DNA of 64,000 nucleotides from Symsagittifera roscoffensis (GCF_963678635.1 NC_087070.1:3415157-3479156); one strand, 5' to 3'; positions 25,401 through 40,400 are shown, counted from the stretch's first letter. Notes: generated by a model from the letters alone, not told the origin. A program made the numbers and translations.

Positions 25401-28400
25401 TGATTATGGAGGCACTTAAAAAAGGAAAATTTTCAGCCAATCAGAATTTTTAGTAGTTAACTTACTACTAGCTAAATTACTATTGCACAAAACCGTAGTC
25501 AAATACTGGATTAAAGCATTGCAGCAAAATTTTAAAATTTTGCCGTATATAACATGCAGATATCGAAAAAAAAATGATTTAAATTTCAATTTTTTTGAGA
25601 TATTATTTTAGCTCAACCATTATCTAGGATCATTGCCCACCGTGGATCATAAGCTCGAGTTCAGTTGATTTGTTTGTTTCTGATATTTGCTCAACACAAC
25701 GATCATGATTTTAATACAAGGCTATAAATACGGCTATAAATACATAAATAAAAGTGAGCAACTATCTCGTGTTCGAAAAAAATCGATCTATTGCGAAAAA
25801 AACCTTGTAACATTATAATCCATTTTTAATTTATTATAATCGATTGTTATTCACTTTTGTAGACACCGGCAATGAAACTAACCTATAATCAGTTTTTATT
25901 CATGGAATTCCAATGCGGGTAGCGTCGATTATATTATTTAAAAGATTAAAGAAAACAATTTAATGATTCCCGGGATTCAATTTTAGTCAATTGAAGTGCA
26001 ATAACAAAAATTTCTAGTTCAAATGACTTTTTTTGGTTCTTTGAACCTTGGAAGCTATTGGAATTCATCTAAGCTTGGACTGATTTGTGTTTGTTTTCAC
26101 TATCTGCAAGCAATGAGTATGCATTACGTTTTTCCGAGATCAAAACAGAGCTGTTGAAAAATACATCATGAAATTATACGATAAAGTATGACTTGACGAA
26201 TCTCAACAATGGTTGGCAATGGTTAAAAAAAGTTGTTAGAGTTGACGACTTTTTCAGTGACCTTAAGGTTTTTTAGCAATGTCATTCCAAATAAAGGACT
26301 TTTTCAGATATTTTAAAGTTTTTTTTGCAACTTTCTCTGTGTTTACTTGAGCTCAACTATTCTCGTATTTTTAAGTTATTGTTACTTGAAACACGTGAGC
26401 ATTGCTCTTCTGATAACACGTGATCTTTTTTAAAAGTGTACCCAATAAAATTTTATTGTTTTGTTTTAATTTAAAATCGGAATTCTAGAAATACTAGGGT
26501 TAATTCCGATGCGTCTTCGACATCTGCTCATTCTCCAGCCGGTCATTTTGAATTTTATTTCCCTTATAAATTATTCGTTTTCTTTGAGAAGTTTTGGATT
26601 TTTTAACATTTTTGATTTATGATTTACGAGTTTTAATTTGAGTTTTTTTAATAAATGAGTCGTTAAAAATATATTTTTTGACCTTTAGAACTGTATCGAA
26701 ACAATGGTAATAGTTTTAGTCCAAACTATTTAAAAAAAAAAATCAAATAATTCTGTCGTAGTGATTTTTTTTGCTCGTTAAAAACCTATAAATATTCTTC
26801 GTACCGCGTTTTTTTTTCTATGATTTACGTGCAAGCGTGTAAAGCACTTCTGGCGCTTGGACCAGATAACTAAAAGTGAAAAATGCTTTTCTATAAAGCA
26901 TATGAAAAAAACATAGCCAATATTTGAACGCAAGTAAGCAGAAAAAAATATTGACTTTATTTTTTGAAAAGTCCCAACATTGTAAAATCAAAAAACAAAT
27001 GGCCTTGAAAATTGAGAAAACTTGAAAGTCTTTGAGTTTTTTGAACAACTGATGGCTGCCATTTTTTTAAAAAGTCAATTCAGTTTGAGAAAACTGGATC
27101 TGTAGGTAATTTTTTTATCATGAGAACACTGTAGTTCCACTTTCGAAACTAGGTTGATTGCCTTTCTAGTAACCTTTACACTTTTGCTGTTAGATTGTTG
27201 AGTTTACCTTTCTTTGAACTTGATTGAAATTGAATTGAACTTCAAAGAAATCAAAAGTTGAAACACGAAAAATTAAAGTTGAGCGTAAAATAATTTATCT
27301 CCTGATTTTTACCGTAATCTGATACGTTGAAAAAAAATTAAATATGGAGGAGAGATAGAGAAAATCGCATTTGAAAAAACTAGATTTTCAAAAAAATTTG
27401 TGAAATATGAGCTGAGTTATTTTGAGAAATTGATGATCAAAGTTTACAATCCTGTTGTTTATCTGATGTAAAAAATTTGTACTGAAATTTATATAATGAA
27501 ATAAGTCGTGATAATAACTTTTTCCCTTTTTTCTGAAACTTGTTTTCGTTGCAGCTTGAAAAAAATCAATGTGCTCAAATATTTTTCTTTTTCTTATAAT
27601 GCTTTCTCGACTTTTGTCCTGAATCTCAATCAAATTTGATTAAATGAACTCAGTATTGGTTAAATGAACTAACAAAATTTGAGTTTTTCTTTTATTATTT
27701 TTCTAAAAAGACATTCCACTTATTTCGAAGTCAAACTGTGTTTTCTGAGATTGTAAGTGGATTTTGCCATGAACAACCAGGGCTGTCGCGGAATCTGCAA
27801 CAAGGCTTTTAAAACATTTTTGCTGTTGTGGAAGCCACGGCAAATGGCTAAATCTCAAGTCAGCTCCAAAAAATAAGCTCTTTTTTGAATTTTTTGCTCA
27901 TTTTGCTTTTTCCACTCTTTGGGGATTCCACAATGTGTCGACAATTTTTACCTTACATTACTCACGAGGGTTCTGCTTACAATTTTTGCATTGTTTAGGC
28001 CGTGGATGCGGATTTAAGAGACATACAAACAGCAAGCGATGCGCCTAATGCGAGCACAATTTGACCTAGTAATGCTTGGGCAGGACAAAGAACTTACTGG
28101 TAACTAAATTTAAATTTAAGGTATTTCAATTTTGAGTACACTTCAATCTGGCCAATATTTTTTTGACAAAAAGCGTTCAGTTGGGAGAGTGCTTCTGAAA
28201 ATGAGCAATACTTACGAAGTGGATGAAACATTCTCTAGGGGGGTTGTCCCGTCTATTTTAATCTGGTACACCTCGGCATATCCCTCAGTTGGCACGGTCC
28301 ACGTGAGTGGCATTGAGTCCCAAGTTGTTGCCGAAATGTTCTGTGCAATGTTGGCTGGGCCGTTAGGCACTGAAAAGTACAGGTTGATTTATTCGGGCCA

Positions 28401-31400
28401 AGTTACAATGACATGTTCAACACACTAGTTTTCCGATCCTCAAATAAACGTAAGAAAGTCTAAAATAGGTTGAAAAACTGGGTTAATACGCAAACTTTTC
28501 ATTCCGCTGGGAAACTTTTCATTCCGCTGAAAACTAAAATCCATTTTCGAATCTAGAAGTTGATCACGTTTCTAGTGACCTTTACACTTTTGCTGTTCGA
28601 TAGTGGAATTTGGCTTCTTTTCAACAAAATGAACTGAACTTAAGAAGAAAGCAAAATAAAAATCCTCGCACGCAGTTTATTCCCTACTTGGCCATAAAAA
28701 ACTAAGCTTTGAGCGTGCGTATACACGCACATCGCTCAATTTATTCAGAATTTCTCGAAAATTTAATTTGAAAACTTTATAGGTGTGAACAAGAATTGCG
28801 AAAAATCGTTGAGAGGTAGAGACGAAAGAAAATAGACGAAGAGGAGCTCTACGGTGGGGGGGGGGCTAAGACAAGACAGTGTTGTCGCTAAGTTTTTTCC
28901 GAGAAAATAGTTCCTGGTGAATAATATCAGCCAAAATTAAGTTAATCGCTTACTACCAAAACTTCTTCACGATATTCAACCAATCAAATGATACCGGAGA
29001 CTGCAGCCCCAAATTTTAGTTTCACTACGAAAACTTGTTAACACCTTCAAATTTTAGAATAGAAAGTTGGAAGCGTAAAAATTACGTGTGCAAAGGACAT
29101 AGTTTGAGCTGCTGCTGACATTTGAACAGAATGCTTCAAATGCCAGGTCATATTGACAGCCGGCAGCCAATCCATTAAAATTAAATGTGGTGTCGGATCT
29201 GGACAAATTTCCGGTTGCGGATCCCGTGCAGTAACTTGTGTCGTCTGCACTGAGATTGTACCTGGCATACTCATAGTAACCATCAGGCTCGACTCCAAAG
29301 TTTGTCATGTAGCCGACAAACGATGTATTCGAGAAGAGGCTGGCCTTCGGATTTGTGGGATCTAAATACAAAACACACCAGACCTTGCGAAATTATAAGT
29401 CATTCTACAGGTGTGAAAGTTCCGATCATGCGTTTTTTCCCACTCCTTTTACTTGTCTCAGATAGATTTTATCGTTCATAAGTAATACACGATACTTGTT
29501 AATGTACAAAACTTGGAAAAAAATGAAATGGAAAAAAAGTTCTGGAAGGAATTATGGCGTAGGATAAAATAGAGATGTTCAAGCTTGTGATTGGTCATGA
29601 CCTGGATTCGGAAAAAAAGATTCGGAAAAAGATCTGGATTCGGAAAAAAATTTGTATCAGCGTCGAGAAAAAACTGGTTTGAATCTTTTTTTTTCAAACT
29701 AATAGCACAAAACTTTTCAAGCTACTTTGCCTCTTTTTTCATGTTTTGAACTAATTTAATAGCGGTTCGCTGGGGAAAAAAGTACAAAAAGAACTAACAA
29801 AAAACAAAAAAAAAACAAATAAAATTTTTTCTGTTTGTAAATTTTCTTTTCATTGCTGACTTTCTTCACTTTGGTCAAATCATTCTGTGGTTGTATAGTG
29901 CTGGCATATATCAAGTTCAACTTACACGGGCAGATCTTTATATCGTCGTTCGTAGTGCTTGGTCCTATCACGTCCGTAGCATAGTTTTCATGGAAGCATT
30001 TAAGGTAATAGCGTATTGTGTACGGACAGCCCGGTATTAAATTGGCCGTGGAATTTACGGAGCTGGCATTGACGTCCAGAAGTTCTACTTCGGCTCCACC
30101 GCAGCCTAGATGCGGGCGGAAAAAGAGATCGAGAGTTTGGAAAGTTCCATTCTTCCCGCCTAGTCCATTCACCAGTACCTGCGTTGTGCTGAGGGCGGTT
30201 CCGGTGTAGTTGGTCAAGCCCTCGTTAGGAACTGAAAGCATTGAAAGATCGAGATCGAGAACCAAGATAACTGAATTTAAAATCTCTTTTACTATCCCCC
30301 TTTGATACCTAATAACGAACTGCCAACCTTATAATGAAATAGTTTAACGGTTAAGCATTTGAGCATTTTGTTCCTTGTAACGAATCTCCCAATTTTCGAC
30401 GCACTGGTCTGTCTGCTTACGCGGCTGTCTACTAACTGACCGCACATCATCATACTTAGAAAGAAATCATCATGCAAAGAAGGAATATCAGATGATCTAT
30501 AAAAAGTTTGCAGTTTAAGTGTTTGAAAGTCAAAATTCAGTTTCCTTCATTTTTTCAAAGTTAAGAAATTGGACTTATTTTAATCCACAATTTTTCTAGA
30601 AAAGAACATTGCAGATTAATTATGAGATCCGAAAAAGATTTTTTTTGTCACATCTGAACTAACCAAAAACAATCGAGAAAAGCAAATTATCAGATCAGAA
30701 GCTCAAATCTGACAGAAATCACAAGAGAGGTGGGGGACTTGTTTGTCAGATCTGAACTAACCAAAAACAATCGAGAAGAGCAAAATATAAGATCAGAAGT
30801 TCAAATCTGACAGAAAAGATAAGAAAGATAGTGGGAGGGGAGGCCGGGGGGAGGGGGGTACCTGCACATCCGTCTTTAACTGCAGTTGCGACAGGGGATG
30901 TCTCGTTTCTGGTTCCTGACACACAAGTGGCCGTGTAGTGGAGAGTGTAAACACAGCCGGGCATCAGCCCAAATACGTCACTGGCACTCTCATACACATC
31001 ATTTCTGGTGTGGTTACTCGAGTCCGGACACGCCTTCCCGTTCGCATCTAAAGAAACAACCCGTTATAAAATGTAAACAATTTTTACAAGCGTTTTCCTG
31101 TATGGAAATGTAAGAGAAACTTATTTTGTGTACGCAAAAATTTTTATTATTTTTTTGTGAAATTCTATGACAAGCATTTTTCATTTTTCATGTACGAAGT
31201 TCAACCCCGGCAAATTACCTTGAAAAGCATAGACTAACTGTTTCACGTGATAGGCCAACTTCGAACGAAGTCCACTGACTTACCAACTATAAACAAGGGG
31301 ACGACAGTTGGGCTAGTTGGTTGATTAATACGTCGATATCCTCGTTTTCTCAAATGGGCTATTTAGCTTTTCCATTTTTGCCACTGAACCTTTGTTTTTC

Positions 31401-34400
31401 TAGTTAAACCGCTTCAGTTTTCTAAGTCCGTACTCGAACCCTCATTTTCATTATACGATTCTTCGCTTTTCTAATTCAGCCAGTATATCTTTGTTATTTT
31501 AATCATTTAAAGATAGTTCAGTTTTCCAATTTTTTAATACGCTATTTCGCTTTTCTAAAACTTCCCCTGAATCCTTGTTTTTCTAAATCCTCTCATGACT
31601 CCTCTTATGACGATGAAAAAAACGTTAGTAGGTTTCGAAAAAACAAACGCTAAAAATTTACGTCAAAAATTCACAAAAAAATTTAAACTGAACGAAGTGT
31701 AATTCTGCAGAAAATTTGGAGCAAACAAAATAGAGCGTGATAACCGAATGAAAAAGGCAGCGTAATGTTATGAAAACTTATACACACGATTTTGAACTTC
31801 ATTTTGTCAAAATTCTCACTCTCCCACAGAAAATTGCCTTCCTCCATCCTGCAAACCAAAAAGTTTTCAATCAATTTTTCAAAGCAAAAGCTATGTCAGA
31901 TCAAATTGTACCGCCGCTGGTGAATACTCCCCCAATTATTAACACTAACTCATCTGAACCTTGGAAAACGAACACCGAACCAATAAAACCAGACAGAAAT
32001 TTAAACGCTAGCCCAAAAACAAGAAAACTATTGAGGCTATCGACGAGTGAAGACATGTTGCAACAAGAAAGGAAGATGTGAAACGATGTGAGACTAGATA
32101 TCTCAGCCTCCTCGAAGCACACCGTCGAGGAGGCTGAGATATCTTAAAAGGGGTCAGTTTGCGATAAAAAGCCTTGCATTGCAAAAAATCGGGCGGTAGA
32201 AGATATGTAGAGAAATTCAAGTGCACGGCCAGAATTGGATTGAGTGTATTAAATCAGATAAAGGTTTGAAACCATTAGCTACTAAAGAGTACCTAGAACG
32301 ATTACCATCCATCATTGAAGCAAATCAACAATTAGAAATGGACTTTGCTGGAACACTTCCTATAATATAGACCTGAAATAAAAACATCTTAGCGTGTATA
32401 GATAGATTTTCTAATTTTTCATCAACCCAATTAACCTCTAGTATATCGGTTAGATCAGTAAATAGTCGCATTCTATTAAATTTCTACTCGCTCTGAAACT
32501 TTAGATGAGTACCCGCACCCAGTTTCAAGAGATACTAATCAATTTTTTTATGATTTCAGTAGCTGTCATAAAAAACTGTAAAATTGTAAAATTCAGTAAA
32601 GTTATAATCAATTATATTCAATTATATTCGATTGTTTTTTAAGACATGTTTCAAGCGATTCTTATCGATAATAATTGATTATTTGTAACTTTCAAAGTTC
32701 TATATTTTGAACATCGGTAATTTTGAAGTTTGATATGTTGAAAAAATAAAAAACTGAAAAAACCATGAAATGTGCTAGAAATTAGCGTATTTTAACATGA
32801 GTCATACCAATTGAATATGTCAGCCCCAATTACCTGAAAAAATTATTTTAAAAACTGAGAACCCAGAGTATATAAAAATAATAAAAATCGAGTAAACTTT
32901 AGATAGTTATAACCCTTTCGGTTATTTTTAACCCTTTGTTTAGTTATAACCCACACCCAGATGACCCAGTTTGCCACATCTCCGCTGGCGCAATAATTAT
33001 TTTGATTTAATTGTTCGGAACTGACAGTAAACATGGTAAATAGTGTTCGCAAACAAAGAAGACATCGTAAAATTACTTCATTTGAGTTCTAGTCTACTGG
33101 GAGAGTTGATTGTATACCCTGGAAAAATTTTAAGATTTAATTTGTTTTTTTTTCGTCTTGGCAAAAATTGCATTTTTTTTCAAAAAAAAATCCCAGCCAA
33201 TGCTCTACTCGATACCGCGACATCTCGCAAGAAAAGACAACTCGCAACAAAAAACAACTCGCAAAATTTAAGAAAAGCGACAACTCGCAAGTTTTTGAAG
33301 CTAATTGGAAACTTGATACTCTCGGTTTAAGGTCGCCAGTGGGCGCTCTAATATTGTATAATATCCTAACCTCCGTTGGCAAGCTCGCAACAATTTGGCG
33401 CGACTGCGACGGTGGGTGTATTGCAAGTTGTCTTCTAATTCGAGTTGACTTTTTTTATTGCGAGTTGTCTTTTCTTGCGAGCTGTTGCATTACGGCTCTG
33501 GTCTTATATGAACAGAGCAAGAAACGGGATAATTTTCGAAAAAAATGGAATTTCTGCCAAGAACAAAACACAACTTAAAATTTAGCCCAGAGGGCAATCA
33601 CAAAGAATCAAGACTGGTGGAAAGGTTGATAGAAAGAATTGTAGAATGGCTGATGGTTATGGCTCAGAAATTCCAAAGCCTTCTCTAACAGTAGCACGAT
33701 CGAAAACCCTAAAACGATGGAGAAATGTGACCCAAAAATTATTAATTTTTCACTGTTTGAAACGCATTTTGAAAGAATTCCATATGCACCAAATACCATA
33801 TGCCATAAAACGGTTAAATTTCGTTCATCAAAAAATTTGATTTCCAAAAAAAACTGTTTTAAAACCCTTATTATGTCCAGATATGAGGGAGATGAGCTGC
33901 AGGGAGATGACAATTGACTGGGACGCTCTAGACCATAAAGGGGACAGCCATTTAGATGATGATACGTCATCATCTTCAGAAGACGTGGTGAATGCAAACA
34001 AAAAATCTCCACAGGTCCCCGAGGAAGTTGCTGTCCAGGACAGAAAAGAAGAAAGCACTGTAATGAGACCGGAAAGAGCAAGTCAAATGAGTAAAATTTG
34101 TGCGACCAAAATTCTTTGAAAGACAAAAAACCATCCCGAAAAGTCGGTTTCAACAATTCGAAACTAAAACATTTTGAAAGAAACATGCAGGCCATATTAG
34201 AAAAACTACGCATTGATAGAAAGGGGAAGGAAGAAAATTAAAAGAAAAAGCTCAGAGAACCCCACCTCTCGATCCAGGCAACCCTGGCAGGCCGTCAGAA
34301 GAACGTGAGATTACCGTCCTGATGTCAATTGGCGAACCGAGGTTACCTCAAATTTTAGAAATCTCTACAGAAGTTATCTCTGATAATGATGCGGGGGATT

Positions 34401-37400
34401 TGATATCATCGCAGGAGCTGCAAGCAAAAGTTTTAGATGGTAAATCCGAGAGGGAAGAAATCCAACCTATTGAAAGTCGTAAAGATTTTAAAATGGAAGT
34501 CAAATCCCTTCAGAAATCAGTAGAAATCGACAAATCCCCGGAACGAGACATAAAAAAGAGCCCATTGGGACCAACTCCAATCTAAAATCTCAAGATCTAA
34601 ACCAAGCGATCAGGAACCTTTAAATCTAGTTTCAAACTTTAACCCGACAGAAAGGCTACGTCTCCGACATCGAAGCACTTTGACCCCATCTGAATCAATT
34701 ATAGAACCGCTGGCTTTTTTCCACCCCTCCACGTCTGAAAATATCCATTTCGATAGTTGTTTCACAAGTTATTATGCCTAATTTCGTGAAATATGAAGAT
34801 TAAAGAATTTGTTCACCAAGCAAATTGTTGTTACGTTAAGACAATAAGGTCAAGATTTCTAGAGAAGCCACTGACGATCAGAAATCGATTACTTTTAATA
34901 AATGCTTTAGTCATAAGCCATCTGCACTACCTACCCAGCAATACTTTTGCGCAGTTTAACAACGAATCTAACAAAATTGCTTGAAAAAAGACTGAGTTGG
35001 ACAGTGAAGACCTGCTGTACAAGAGAAAGTTTGATTCTTCATTCGATCATGAGCTGGTCTACAAGGTACTGCCAGGTTTCCTTGTTTCTTGATTGGAAAA
35101 TAATCTATCATCTATGGAAAATCAAACAAAAACTATTACCAGCATACACAATAATCACGCACCAGAATAACAAAATTGATGAGAACAAAAGAATTAAAAA
35201 ACTACATTTTCATGCAAAATTCAGCAGTCATTATATCGAAAATTGTTTTTTTTTTTATTAGAAAAAAATTGGTTCTAATTTGGAACCAAACAAAACGCAA
35301 TTTCAAACACAACAGCTCAACTTACAAGACTATGAAATTTCATTTAAGTGTAAGGAATTTTTTTCTATCTGTTTTTAGTGAAAATCCCTCTATGGCAACC
35401 TTTGGAAAAGCATCATGGAAATATTTCAAGTTTATTTGAAGTTAAAACTATAATCATTATTATATTGTTTTATAAATAAATGAATAACCGAGAAAAATTG
35501 CGTGATTTACACTTGCTGAACAATATTAATTATCATTTTGCAATTTAAGTGTTGATCTTTTTTGACAATTTTAAAATTGTTTTTCAAAGCTGAACTTCAA
35601 ATGTGGGGAGAAAGTGAAAAAGAGCCCAAGCGCTAGCCATTGAGGTTTGAAACCCGCCGGTCATGTTCGTCGACTGAAACACACCTGATTCCTCTCCGAT
35701 AAAGTGCCCAGATGCTTGTAGATTTTTGTAGTTTATGGATTCATCTCGGCATTGTTGCTTCGTCTTGCATACATTTTAGTTCAATCTTAAGGCAATTTTC
35801 TTACTCTCACTTTTCTAAACTAGTCATAGTCTAGAACAGAATCTCAACCAAGTCTCACTTCAATCTATTAAATTAACCTTAGTTCAATATAACCTTTGTA
35901 GCTAATTTTTAGCCTCGTTGCCAGTGGGCTTTGGTATCTGAGGTTCTTTAGTTGTCCTATTTTTCTATCTTTTAGTTTTCCTTGTCCGCAGAGTCGCTTT
36001 TTGAAATCTGCCTTTTTAACTTTGCTTTTCAGATCCTCCAATGAATGCTCGGCCTACTATGTCTTATACTGAACTCTCATTTGACGAATCCGCAACTTCG
36101 CTTTTCTAACGCTGTCCCGAATCCTCGCTTTCCTAAACCTGCCTCTGATTCCTCTGTTTTCATCCTATCCGTCGCTTCGTTTTTCTTTTTCTGCCAGCGA
36201 AACATTGCTTTTCCATAATCGGCATTTGTATAATCGGTACCTGGATCCATGTTTTTCGGCTCTGCTTCCTTAAGTTTACATGTAAAAATCCTCCGAAGAA
36301 TCTTTGCTTGTCTTAATCCGCCTCTGAACACTCTCTTGATTAAGCCTCCACCTCCTTTTTTTTCTATATCCAGTGCTTTGATTTTTTCAACTCAGTCTGT
36401 GGCGTCAACAATTAAATTTGTGCGACCTTGGAATGAAAATTCGCCATGAAGATGGTTCTGTCGTCAATCATAATTTAGTAATGTCGTCATCACTTAACTT
36501 GATTATGTCATAATCAGAATACAAAACTTGATAATGTCGGTCGTGATTACAAAACTTGGTTAAGTCCTGAATACATAACTTGTTTAATGTTGTGCATACA
36601 GAAATTGATTATGTCGTCCATACATAAGTTCGAGCTCTTTTTCCTTTTCCCCATCAGTTTTCCTCGCGGTTTTCTGAACTTCAAAGTCTGGACATCAGTC
36701 GCGCCGTGGCCCGCGAAAGCCGGGACATACCAAAATTTGGGCGCGTAAGTCTGGATATGAAGTGGCGAAAGTTTGGAAAATCTGTTTCCAGAGACATTAG
36801 CGACCCATGTTCAAATTATGGCGACCAAATTTAGGTATTTCAGTAATTTGGCGACCCATGTCCAGACTTTTGCGACCAAATTTTGGTGTGTCCAGACTTT
36901 CGCGACCCACAGTGCGACTCACATCCAGACTTTCCAGTCTCAAACTCTCGGCGCGACTTGCAATTTGGGTCTGCATCCGGATGCGGTGCGACCCACAAAG
37001 TCTGGACATGAGTTTGTGACCTCGATCCGGTTATTTGTAAAAAATCACAGTTGGGGGAAGGAAAAAGAGCCTAAGTTTGTTATGTCGTGAATCATTAATT
37101 CCGCGTGAAATTTGAGATACTAATGATTGAATTATAGACGATGTGTTATACCTTGTTTCGGTTCAAATATCATGTCGAAGTGGTCGTAAGTTCCGCCAGT
37201 GTTCACACCTGCAGCGAACACACTCAAGGTTCCGGGATCGGTCTTGGGGTTGTTCATCACCACATCAACCTCCTCGGGCAAGTTCGGCACTGAAACGGCC
37301 CACCCCACTCAACAGAAACAGCGGGAAAACAAACAGTCTTTTCTGTTATACAGCCCATATTTATCAAATTGCAAATAGAGCTTCTATTTTTAGTGAATAT

Positions 37401-40400
37401 CCAGACCTTCTTCCACTGAAACTAACTTGAACCAATCAGGTTTGAGTATTATGGTTCAAGGATTAAAATTTGAAGCAGATCAGTTTTGAGCTGTATAACA
37501 GAAAAGACCCAAGCAAACAATTGGAAACAATCGAAAAAGTTTCTTCGAATTAAAGATATCTGTTACAAACAGATGTTACAAGTGACTCTTGTTCTTCCGA
37601 ATTTTCATTAAAATGCGGAACGTTCATGCTGGGGCGGTTTTTTATTGAGTCAATTTTAGACTTTTTAGCCATATTTTTTTTGACGGAATTTTATTATTTG
37701 ATCTAAAAAATATTGTTGTCAGTGGAGTTACTCGCACTGGAGTTCCATGAATAAAAATTGATTATATTGTCATTTTATAGTCATTATCTGTAAAAATACA
37801 AAAAGAATCGAATATAATCCGTCAAAAAAGGATTATAATCCCAGTATTTTATATCAATATAATTCATTATTATCATAATTTAACCATTATAGTTCATTAT
37901 GATAATCGATTATAAGGTATTTTTTGAGAATAAATTGTTAAATTTGAAAATTTTCTTAAAGTTATATCCTTTCCTGTTTCGTGCAGTAGGTGCTATGTAT
38001 TACGTTTCATGAATTTTTACTTGGGGCAAAGCGAATGAGGGGCAAAGTGAGGGTTAGTTTGAGTAGGTTTAGGTTGCGAGTAGGCCGTGAGTAACGCAGA
38101 AATGTTGCAAGTTTTTAATTTTTAATCCGTTATATTTATTTATAATAGATTTTAAATGGATTATAATCCATTATAATGGATTTGAATGGATTGTTTTTTT
38201 ACGAAAATAATCGATTATAATCACAATATAATCGATTTTGCGATCTAAACTTGCAGCAATAATGGAATATGATGACAACATTTTAGACAACAATTTACCA
38301 TTATAATCGATTATTATCCATGAAACTCCGATGCGGGAAGTTTTTTGAAGGTAATTGGAAACTTTATAACCTCGGTATAAGGTCGCCGGTGGGCGCGCTA
38401 CGTGCTCGTCGCCGCTTCGCGGTGATAACCGGCTCTGAAATTCGTATAGAATGATACCCTCTGTTGGCAGGCTCGCAACACGTTGGCGCGACTGTGGTGG
38501 TGAGTATATTGCGAGTTGTCTTCTAATGCGAGTTCTCTTTTATTGCGAGTTGTCGGATTACGATAATTCTCATTGAGTAACCTACTATATTCTTCGTTCT
38601 ATTAAAGCGTAAGCAGCAACATTATATAAGTACATATAAGAAAAATAGTTTTTCACAAATAATCAAAATTTCTGAAGTTTTTTCGATGTTTTATAAGACC
38701 TTTCTTTCAACTAAAAAGCTTGTCATCGACAATAGAGGGCAATCGGAACATTGAACAAGAATTTTGCACCGATCCACAAGCAGTCTTGTTTTTTTTAAAT
38801 CTGAAGTTTTTCACAAATAATCAAAAATTCTGAAGTTTTTTTTGATGTTTTATAAGACCTTTCTTTCAACTAAAAAGCTTGTCATCGACATTAGAGGGCA
38901 ATCGGAACATTGAACAAGAATTTTGCACTGATCCACAAGCAGTCTCGCAACAACCTACCGACTAATCTATCAGTTAAAAAATTGGTATAACAATTTGTCT
39001 TAAATATTTCTTGCCCTGAGGCATTAATTAAATTTCATTCAAAAAGTTTGAATCGTTATTTTGGTATGACATTATTCTTCAAAATTATCATTTCGATGTG
39101 CAAAATGATCAGAAAGGCCCTCCCGAGGTTAAAACCTTTCATTTTGATTTTCCTCCGAAAACAGAACACTCAGCCAATGTTGATTTTCAATTTGTTCCTT
39201 GTATCCTTGTAACAAAACAAAAAAATCTTTTTAAGAGATTTTTAAATATCTTTTAAAATTTGGTAATTTTATCCAAAAAAATGTGACAAATAAAACAGAG
39301 AACTGAAATTAATATTTTTACAAAATGCTTTTTTAAATTCTTTAAAATATTCTTCATAAAAATCCAGTTAAGTACCAAAAGGGCGCGTACCGACGAACAC
39401 TAATTGAAAATGAATGAATATGTTTAAGTATTGATGAAAGATTGTTAGAAATTCCCTTTACGTATGTAATTAAATCAGCACTATTATATGCTTTACAACG
39501 ATTGTATAGCCGATCTGACTTTAGTTCGTATTTTTCTTATTTCTTATCAATTCATATTAATTTCTTATGCTACGCGCTCATTTGGTATTTAAAAAAGCCC
39601 ACTTATGGTACGCGCTCTTTTGGTACGCGCTCTTTTGGTACGCGCTCTTTTGTGTATGTAGCATTTTTTATCCTTTCAATCTTATTGGTCGAAACTTTGG
39701 CCAGTCAAATTACAAAACTATCAATATTGAGTAAAAAGAATACATCGTAGTAGAAGAAGGAGTTAATGTTATTTTTGGCTATGCATGCTTAATAAAATGG
39801 TCATGCCAATTGGTATCAAACTCCGCGTGTATCAGAACAAAAAATCTGATTTTATTCTAGTCAGAGAACTATGAGAACACAAGCTCTGATTTTATTCTGG
39901 TCTGAAATATAGCAGAAAAACAGCACTGTATCCGTACTAATTCATTACTGCTACAGTACTGCAATTTTGCTCTCTGATTTATCTTTGATCAGAGATAAAG
40001 TGCAACTTACCAGAGCCTGATACAGAACTGATATTTCAGTAATAAAAATCTGTATAAATACTGAATTTCTCTTGGACGCTAGCGTGTTGTAACAGAGGGT
40101 AGGACTCTATGCGAAACTTGGAGCCGGTTATCGACCACCGGCGACATTAAGCCGAAACTATTTACAATTCCATTTCTTTAAATAGCGCTATTCAAAAATT
40201 AACTGAATTGTCAGCGACTGAACTTCCTGTGCATTTTTGGCTGAATTGTTTGAATTTCAAGATGGCTGAATTGTCTTCGACCGAATTGTTTGTGCGCTAT
40301 CTAACTCAATATTAAACTCATCACGGAACGGTTATGCATGCAAACGACCCAAAATTATATCGAATTACCCCATCATGTAAATTTGATAACTATACAGAAA

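Noticed and set aside
33608-34213. 201-codon minus-strand ORF
   Set aside because: It is antisense to the plus-strand hydrophilic segments and has no recognisable domain; likely a shadow frame.
36773-37090. Overlapping ORFs on both strands (TFATHSATHIQTF type repeats)
   Set aside because: They arise from translation of the iterated CGACCCATGTCCAGAC words.
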